Assembly (NCBI GenBank): GCA_002685655.1
Contig: NYXM01000202.1
Span: 1 to 11,415, forward strand
Length of the DNA: 11,415 nucleotides
Source of the DNA: Planctomycetaceae bacterium
GTDB taxonomy: Bacteria > Planctomycetota > Planctomycetia > Pirellulales > Pirellulaceae
Reading direction: 5' to 3'
The notes under the pieces are model-generated. The model was not told where the DNA came from. It was given only the letters and a program-made list of their open reading frames with translations, and did not search any database. The position numbers and the translations under genes were made by a program. This document shows, in pieces, positions 7,801-11,415 of the stretch; the first letter of the stretch is position 1, and every line of letters begins with the position of its first letter.

Positions 7801-9336
7801 CGCCAGTGGCTCAGCGCCAGTGAGCCAGGACCAGCTCCCTCGATCCCCGTTACGAAAGCGGTAGTCCGTTCCGCGCACCGCATCGAGCAGGCAATTTGGG
7901 CTTCCTTCGCCGTTGGTGATCACCCAGAGTCGGCCGAACGGTGTGAATCCCAAGGCAAAAGGCGCACGCATTCCTTCCAGCAACAATTCAAGGCCCGCTC
8001 CATCGTCGCGAAAGCGAAACACTGCCCCACTGCCGTTGTTGTCGAGACGAACGGCCGACTTGCCGGGCGTGCCTGTGAGTTGCGTTGCATGGTCGCCGAC
8101 GGTCAGGTAGAGCAGATCGTCAGGACCACGAACAATGCGGTACATACCGAAGGGATTCCAAGGTACGGCCGCGTCACTTACTAGAATCTTGCGATCCCCT
8201 GTCATCCGGCCTTTCTCATCCAGCGCGGTCACAAAGACGCGATTGAGATTGCTGGCCCAGAGCCGATTGCCGCGTGTGGCGAGTCCCATCACCGGATTTT
8301 CGAATCCTGCGGCCACAATGTTTGCCTCGACTGCCCGTCCGTCGGGACCAGGTGTCAGACAGACGATCGGATTACTGGGTTCCTGCTCCGGAGGTGGCTT
8401 CATGAGCCACCACGGCTGTCGGTAGGAGTGGGCGTTGGACACAAAAATCCGGCCTTGCTCATCCAAGGTCATGCTGATGGGATTCGCCAAATGTGGTTCG
8501 GCGGCGACTAGGCTGACTTCAAACCCCTCGGGCAGCTTGAAGGCATCGATCGCGGATTTCTCCCAGGCGTGGTTACGCTTGACCGGCACGGCCTTACCAT
8601 CGGCGGCGTCCTTACCAGCCTCGTTCTTGGTGACCCAGTCCATGCTGTTGAGGATCAGTCGCTGAAATGGGACTTTGCGGAAGTTGTCCGCATAGTGACC
8701 GGGGAGAATCGTGACGATGCGTCCCTTCCCGTAGGTCCGGGTCCAGATGGAGGGTTGAGGATTGCCCTGACCAATTTCCTGCGAATGCGCTAGGATGTCG
8801 CAATCCTTGGGCACAGGCGTGGATTGATACAGCTCGCTGACGACTTCGAGAGGCTCGTCGAGGCCCTTGAATATCGGGTGCTGCTTCTGGACCGGCGTCA
8901 CCCGCAGCCGCGCATCCGACTTGCCGTGTTCGATGAAGCGCGCTCCGTAGAACTTGTGGTACTCGTCCCATTCCAGAAAGGAATAGTAGGAGGCGTGCAA
9001 CGCAACAACACCTACACCCTCTTTGACAACCTTCAAGAGTTTGTCCTTCTGCGCCTCCGTCAAGATGTCTTTGGTCGACTTATGACAATGGTACATCAGG
9101 ATGCCGTCGGGACGCTCGGCTGCATCGAGAAAATCGCCGTCCCAGGCGACACTTATCTTCATGGGGCGCTGCTGAGGCAACGCTTCGCCGAGGATGCCGC
9201 CGACGTCCCTGAACTCGTGCGCGAAACCACCCAGCCACAAGACAACTTTCAAAGGCTCGCGCGGCGCAGCTTCAGCCGACCCGAGTCCGGCTGTCGAGCA
9301 AAGCAGCATGAGTAAGATAGTTCGTACATGTTTCAT
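4819..9336 (-). CDS. Multidomain ThuA / PVC-type dehydrogenase / HEAT / cytochrome c protein
   Basis: 1,505 residues from the ATG at 9336, chosen because a clear Sec signal peptide (MKHVRTILLMLLCSTAGLGS, cleaved near AEAA) and a GAGAAAG ribosome binding site 6 nt upstream fit only this start. A GTG at 9393 would add 19 residues inside the sulfatase gene. Domains in order: ThuA-like fold (~28-240, VVLWLGGFAHEF); PVC-type membrane-bound dehydrogenase beta-propeller (~256-620, FKLPEGFEVSLVAAEP); HEAT-like repeats (~650-800); a module resembling one in planctomycete PSD1-type cytochrome proteins (~861-1040, LRLEVLPDPSLTGG); a further helical region; and a C-terminal Pirellula/Verrucomicrobium-type haem domain with CYACH at 1384-1388 and a likely axial Met at 1481 (SAMP). 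It is probably extracytoplasmic, binds haem covalently and may couple sugar oxidation to electron transfer; the substrate is unknown. It is the second gene of the operon with the sulfatase. Confidence 0.9.
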   Translation of the reverse strand: MKHVRTILLMLLCSTAGLGSAEAAPREPLKVVLWLGGFAHEFRDVGGILGEALPQQRPMKISVAWDGDFLDAAERPDGILMYHCHKSTKDILTEAQKDKLLKVVKEGVGVVALHASYYSFLEWDEYHKFYGARFIEHGKSDARLRVTPVQKQHPIFKGLDEPLEVVSELYQSTPVPKDCDILAHSQEIGQGNPQPSIWTRTYGKGRIVTILPGHYADNFRKVPFQRLILNSMDWVTKNEAGKDAADGKAVPVKRNHAWEKSAIDAFKLPEGFEVSLVAAEPHLANPISMTLDEQGRIFVSNAHSYRQPWWLMKPPPEQEPSNPIVCLTPGPDGRAVEANIVAAGFENPVMGLATRGNRLWASNLNRVFVTALDEKGRMTGDRKILVSDAAVPWNPFGMYRIVRGPDDLLYLTVGDHATQLTGTPGKSAVRLDNNGSGAVFRFRDDGAGLELLLEGMRAPFALGFTPFGRLWVITNGEGSPNCLLDAVRGTDYRFRNGDRGSWSWLTGAEPLAAPAWENPPGAHTAVLPYYSSAFPEQYWGNLFISNFGVHGEPAKKNEVLRLILDDRGHVIRREPFISSSDPKFRPTQVSLAPDGSLYMLDWYGKDDENDLTGRLYRIRYTGKSFLHNNGSGLEDRNHAQRVKSKAALLAAAPSTSLPVIDKALSGKDALAAAEALWTLRRSGWTSASDHIRRAFSHQDWRVRRLAVQLLREMDRQEDEVLRKLQSDPDPAVQIEAALGLRDAAARCTALVQAMRGGAAKIRRLRFMAALEIARYGQDEHFAALLTADDPDMRLAGLIALDEAFYESSKGFKALDADARKQLAELDRNIAALRARLSSESPQQLAARRKWEVAMREKVGKSSWLTLRPTKVHRRAGTNLKPMDDLSLLATGEDPDTDSYTVAFESPPKDSTGLRLEVLPDPSLTGGRYSRGNGNFVLTHIRVRAGTADHLKEVPLVKAETSYSQKDWEISKALDPDKSRGWAVDGHTKGGPVRVAVFTFAYPIPGGPGRQMQVQLDQDCPIKNHNIGRFRLSLTTISTPSIAESGLPIAIATALTLDPKRRSVAQERELAALYSSTSPELKPLRDELKRLEQTKNELSAGGVAPALIARKVVARFIAEPGTLDAAVLLDLARRWPHTSLKSAVDEIVKTRLTAAEVTATEFAQGLDALKQMELPMSNANILKARIRLLDGAAQRDVPQAEESLALLKVLEAGTVRFDDLSLLKRFSTDENASVRAKAGSLISTRHAGDAAAVTFCRDLASSDSTGLPQRLDALVTLTELEKTPNEGDWRELLFSPRNEVVLASLRGLQSGGDHAAALRILEDAAERVRKQHGSVVRDDLAFATAVLGGKNIAATDKTQLRRHVLADLSAGSPELGRLVFRMRGCYACHVTGDPKVRAPRLDQVAATHDAAYLIDSILDPSKAVKTGFLTQQIVLPNGKIITGTLRKNISGEGRYDEVIDSTGQRTLYRAGLIDGAKAVSAMPSGLEATMSRTELVDLIAYLKTLK

Positions 9337-9349
9337 TTGTTGCTTTCTC
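9266..9349 (-). repeat. Duplicated leader: ribosome binding site plus signal-peptide codons, PVC gene copy
   Basis: This aligns without gaps to 10875-10958 with about 14 mismatches in 84 positions (about 83% identity). It covers the Shine-Dalgarno sequence, the start codon and the codons for the signal peptide through AEAA. Similarity stops where the mature proteins begin, and these are unrelated (ThuA versus sulfatase fold). Confidence 0.85.
9343..9349 (-). promoter_or_regulatory. Ribosome binding site of the PVC-type gene
   Basis: GAGAAAG on the minus strand lies 6 nt before the ATG at 9336, within the 16-nt gap after the sulfatase stop codon (9355-9353). It fixes the start at 9336 and supports co-transcription with the sulfatase. 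The same site, in GGGAAAG form, precedes the sulfatase gene. Confidence 0.7.
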
Positions 9350-9352
9350 AAA

Positions 9353-10945
9353 CTAGCGATTTTCACTAAAACCCATTGGAGTTCTGGTTGCACGGAGGAT
9401 GGCCATCAATTCCCCACGCAATCTCTTCTTCGTCTCCGCATATTCCGATTTGCCAGCGAGGTTGGTCCACTCATTCGGATCATTCTCGTGGTCGTAGAGT
9501 TCCTCTTCAGCATTGCCGCAAAGTGTATAGCGGTAACGCCGGGAACGAACCGAGAAGTGTGGATTCGCATTGCCGTCTCGGATTCCCATGAAGGCCACCG
9601 AAGGTCCATTCCATTCTTCTCGTTCAGGGCTCTCCAGTAGCGGTCGAAGCGAATGGCCGTCAAGTGGCGTGTTGCTGCGATCCTGGTTGGGGTCTTTGGG
9701 AAGGCCGCACAGATCCACCAGTGTTGGGTACATATCTATCAATGAAACGGGATGATCGCATGTTTGGCCGTTTCCCTTGGAGTCAGGAATATGAATGAAG
9801 AGCGGCACACGTGTGGACTCGTCCCACAGATGCCACTTCTGAATACAATCCTTTTCGCCGACGTGATATCCGTGGTCACTCGTCAGAACAACGATCGTGT
9901 TTTCGCGATATGGACTCGCATCCAGGGTTCTCAACACGTCACCGACTTGATCGTCGACAAACGCGGTGCAGGCCAGGTATGCCCGTACCCACTCTTTCCA
10001 CGATTCTTCGCCACCCGCCTCGATTAGTGCCTCATATTTCTTGTATCCCCACTGCCAGCGATCGCGCAGGACGGAAGCACAATCGTTGAGGTCGTCCGTC
10101 TTGTAAGGCGGGAGCTGAATCTCGTCGAGCGGGAACATATCGAAGTACTTTTTGGGAGCGTAAAGCGGGGTATGCGGACGAATGAAACCGACGCCCAGGT
10201 AGAAAGGGCGGTCATGCTTCTTCTTCAGAATGTTCACGGCCCAGTCAGCCGACGTTTCGTCGGGCATTTTGTCGCGGTCGTCGTCATTCGTGTATCGAAA
10301 TGGCTTTCCGTCTTCGGAATGCCATCCTTTCGCGCCAGGGATCCCCGGCAGTGCCTCTCTCTTCCAGTGCGGTACATGAGACAAAGGGCCGTAGTTAAGG
10401 TCACGATGCATTTGGATCGGGAGATGCTTGATCCACGTCTCATACTGTGCAGGGTGAGGCGTGTTGCTCTGCTTGCCCTTTCCCATCCAAGGCCAAGGGC
10501 CGTAGTTGGGCACGGTTCCGTAGGCCATATAGAAATCCCCGCCGGCACCCTCGTGCAGCAACTTACCGGTGCCGTAAGTGCTGTAGCCGTTGTTGCGGAA
10601 ATGGAGAGGAAGCGACACGCAGCTCTTTAACGCAGGAACAGACCGCCAGGGAGCAAAATCGTAATTATCAAGCGTCTGAGGATACAATCCGGCGAACAGG
10701 CATTTTCGCGAAGGCCCACACACCGGCACGACGGCATGCGCGTTGGTGAAGTTTACGCTCCGGTCTCGAAGCCGATCCATGTTCGGCGTCTTCGCCTTAG
10801 GATGCCTCGGCGGATGCAGCGCCCAGTCGTTGAGATCATCACAGATAATGAATAGTACATTTGGCCGCCTCTCGGCAGCTTCAGCCGATCTGAGTCCGGC
10901 GACGGAGCACAGCAGCATGAGCAAAATGGCTCGTACGTGTTTCAT
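9353..10945 (-). CDS. Secreted type I sulfatase, iduronate-2-sulfatase-like
   Basis: 530 residues from the ATG at 10945, with GGGAAAG 6 nt upstream and a Sec signal peptide (MKHVRAILLMLLCSVAGLRS, cleaved near AEAA). The sulfatase fold opens with NVLFIICDDLNDW, supplying calcium ligands D36 and D37. The active-site motif CGPSR starts at C76, the cysteine that formylglycine-generating enzyme converts to formylglycine. GTGKLLH supplies K128 and H131; TSDHGYHVGEKD supplies D357 and H358; KWHLWDESTRVP follows at about 370. Overall it resembles iduronate-2-sulfatase-like S1 sulfatases, which are abundant in planctomycetes and act on sulfated polysaccharides, but the exact subfamily and substrate cannot be read off. 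The signature ends FAG where many sulfatases have LTG. First gene of an operon with the PVC-type cytochrome protein, 16 nt downstream. No maturation enzyme is encoded here, so it must be supplied elsewhere. Confidence 0.95.
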   Translation of the reverse strand: MKHVRAILLMLLCSVAGLRSAEAAERRPNVLFIICDDLNDWALHPPRHPKAKTPNMDRLRDRSVNFTNAHAVVPVCGPSRKCLFAGLYPQTLDNYDFAPWRSVPALKSCVSLPLHFRNNGYSTYGTGKLLHEGAGGDFYMAYGTVPNYGPWPWMGKGKQSNTPHPAQYETWIKHLPIQMHRDLNYGPLSHVPHWKREALPGIPGAKGWHSEDGKPFRYTNDDDRDKMPDETSADWAVNILKKKHDRPFYLGVGFIRPHTPLYAPKKYFDMFPLDEIQLPPYKTDDLNDCASVLRDRWQWGYKKYEALIEAGGEESWKEWVRAYLACTAFVDDQVGDVLRTLDASPYRENTIVVLTSDHGYHVGEKDCIQKWHLWDESTRVPLFIHIPDSKGNGQTCDHPVSLIDMYPTLVDLCGLPKDPNQDRSNTPLDGHSLRPLLESPEREEWNGPSVAFMGIRDGNANPHFSVRSRRYRYTLCGNAEEELYDHENDPNEWTNLAGKSEYAETKKRLRGELMAILRATRTPMGFSENR

Positions 10946-10958
10946 TTGGTGCTTTCCC
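10875..10958 (-). repeat. Duplicated leader: ribosome binding site plus signal-peptide codons, sulfatase copy
   Basis: Partner of 9266-9349. The two encoded signal peptides differ at few residues (MKHVRAILLMLLCSVAGLRS versus MKHVRTILLMLLCSTAGLGS), and the ribosome binding sites and spacers are also alike. Confidence 0.85.
10952..10958 (-). promoter_or_regulatory. Ribosome binding site of the sulfatase gene
   Basis: GGGAAAG on the minus strand is 6 nt upstream of the ATG at 10945, the same spacing as for the downstream gene. It supports the chosen start. Confidence 0.65.
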
Positions 10959-11003
10959 GAAATGGGTGACTGCTATCACGATAGTCCATGCCAACATGCC
11001 CGT

Positions 11004-11129
11004 TCACGGCTTGTGTTCGATGCCGCGAATGCGCTCCATGATATTGAGCAAGTTGTCGGGTCCCGCTTCGAGACTAAAGACATCATTGCCCCGCATGATC
11101 GGCGTGCGCCCAATCGGGGCGACAGGCAT
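11004..11129 (-). pseudogene. 41-codon orphan reading frame, probably the C-terminal remnant of a lost gene
   Basis: The frame from the ATG at 11129 to the TGA at 11006-11004 encodes 41 residues with convincing protein character, including APIGRTPIMRGNDVFSLEAG and DNLLNIMERIRGIEHKP. An in-frame stop lies only five codons upstream, and no Shine-Dalgarno sequence precedes the ATG. It ends 58 nt before the sulfatase start on the same strand. The simplest reading is the tail of an upstream gene cut away by rearrangement near the repeat at 11235. A small real protein or a translated leader is possible. I do not recognise the family. The rest of 10946-11415 holds the promoter candidate, the inverted repeat and a short unassigned tail. 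Confidence 0.4.
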
Positions 11130-11149
11130 TGGCAGGGAGACTCAGGGCC

Positions 11150-11155
11150 ATTATA
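11150..11155 (-). promoter_or_regulatory. Candidate -10 box upstream of the sulfatase operon
   Basis: A perfect TATAAT is read on the minus strand about 205 nt upstream of the sulfatase ATG and 21 nt before the orphan ORF. At 16-18 nt spacing there is no good -35 (the best is TAAAAT-like), and no extended TGn element. It is the best-looking promoter signal in the 290-nt leader, but weak. Confidence 0.25.
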
Positions 11156-11234
11156 CACAACAAATGCGATCCATTTTACCGTTCTTGTGGTTGGCGTTGG
11201 GCTAGCAAGAACTGGGGAAATAGAGCGATCCTGG

Positions 11235-11310
11235 CTGTGCTGGTCCAGCGACTTTTGCGTTTACAGGTCATGCGATAAAATGGTCGTCGAGTCGCGGAAT
11301 TGATGGCAGT
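11235..11310 (-). repeat. 76-nt repeat, inverted partner of 4714-4789
   Basis: The reverse complement matches 4714-4789 with about 6 mismatches and no gaps. Its left end (11235-11259) also matches the + strand motif copy at 4417-4441 at 23 of 25 positions, so it belongs to the same repeat family. It lies about 290 nt upstream of the sulfatase start, so the operon sits between two inverted copies. Confidence 0.85.
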
Positions 11311-11415
11311 TCTTCCATCCTCAGGATCTGCGAGTCGGAGTTCTTTGACAATTTGGACGACGAGTTGCGGGAACGACACGATTAGCGCGTACAGTTAGCG
11401 CGATCGACACTGCGG

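Noticed and set aside
7423..8184. 253-codon open frame on the + strand opposite the propeller region
   Set aside because: Antisense shadow of the dehydrogenase-like domain; no domain, signal or start site supports it.
9337..9393. Longer start (GTG at 9393) for the PVC-type protein
   Set aside because: It would overlap the sulfatase 3' end and bury the signal peptide 19 residues inside. The ATG at 9336 has a good ribosome binding site and an immediate signal peptide.
10743..11303. 186-codon open frame on the + strand across the sulfatase start and upstream region
   Set aside because: It is antisense to the signal-peptide end of the sulfatase and continues into the inverted repeat, with no domain signal.
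11176..11379. 67-codon open frame on the - strand through the 76-nt repeat
   Set aside because: Part of the same peptide is produced by the repeat copy at 4714-4789, so it reflects the repeat and not a conserved gene; the start is a GTG without a ribosome binding site.

Overview
The window looks like chromosomal DNA from a planctomycete, or a closely related PVC-group bacterium. The evidence is the gene content. There is a secreted sulfatase in an apparent two-gene operon with a 1,505-residue PVC-type protein (ThuA domain, dehydrogenase-like propeller, HEAT repeats, CxxCH cytochrome). Alongside are remnants of a very large TPR protein of planctomycete style and several non-coding intergenic repeats. 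No rRNA, tRNA, CRISPR array or intact transposase was seen.

Layout. Positions 1-1634 (+ strand) hold three decayed gene pieces joined across frame changes: an internal part of a TPR protein, the C-terminal part of an alpha/beta hydrolase, and an unidentified C-terminal fragment. Positions 1635-1768 contain nothing recognisable. Positions 1769-4300 (- strand) encode a secreted M66 (StcE/TagA-like) zinc metalloprotease that looks intact. Positions 4301-4818 are non-coding and carry several copies, in both orientations, of a motif built on GTCCAGCGA-TTTTTGCG, including a perfect 8-bp stem and a 373-bp segment with imperfect 25-bp terminal inverted repeats. Positions 4819-10945 (- strand) are the operon: the sulfatase is transcribed first, and the PVC protein starts 16 nt after its stop codon. 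Positions 10946-11415 hold a 41-codon orphan reading frame, a weak promoter candidate and an inverted second copy of the 76-nt repeat found at 4714-4789. Inverted repeats therefore bracket the operon.

How the genes may work together. All three intact genes encode proteins with signal peptides, lie on the same strand, and suggest extracytoplasmic breakdown of a sulfated glycan or glycoprotein. The sulfatase would remove sulfate esters. The M66 protease belongs to a family known for cutting heavily O-glycosylated, mucin-like proteins. The multidomain cytochrome protein may oxidise sugars or pass electrons onward. This shared role is inference; the domain calls rest on motifs visible in the translations.

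The most striking sequence-level observation is that the two operon genes share a nearly identical 5' module. The Shine-Dalgarno sequence, start codon and signal-peptide codons align over 84 nt with about 83% identity, although the mature proteins are unrelated. This suggests duplication or gene conversion of an export leader.
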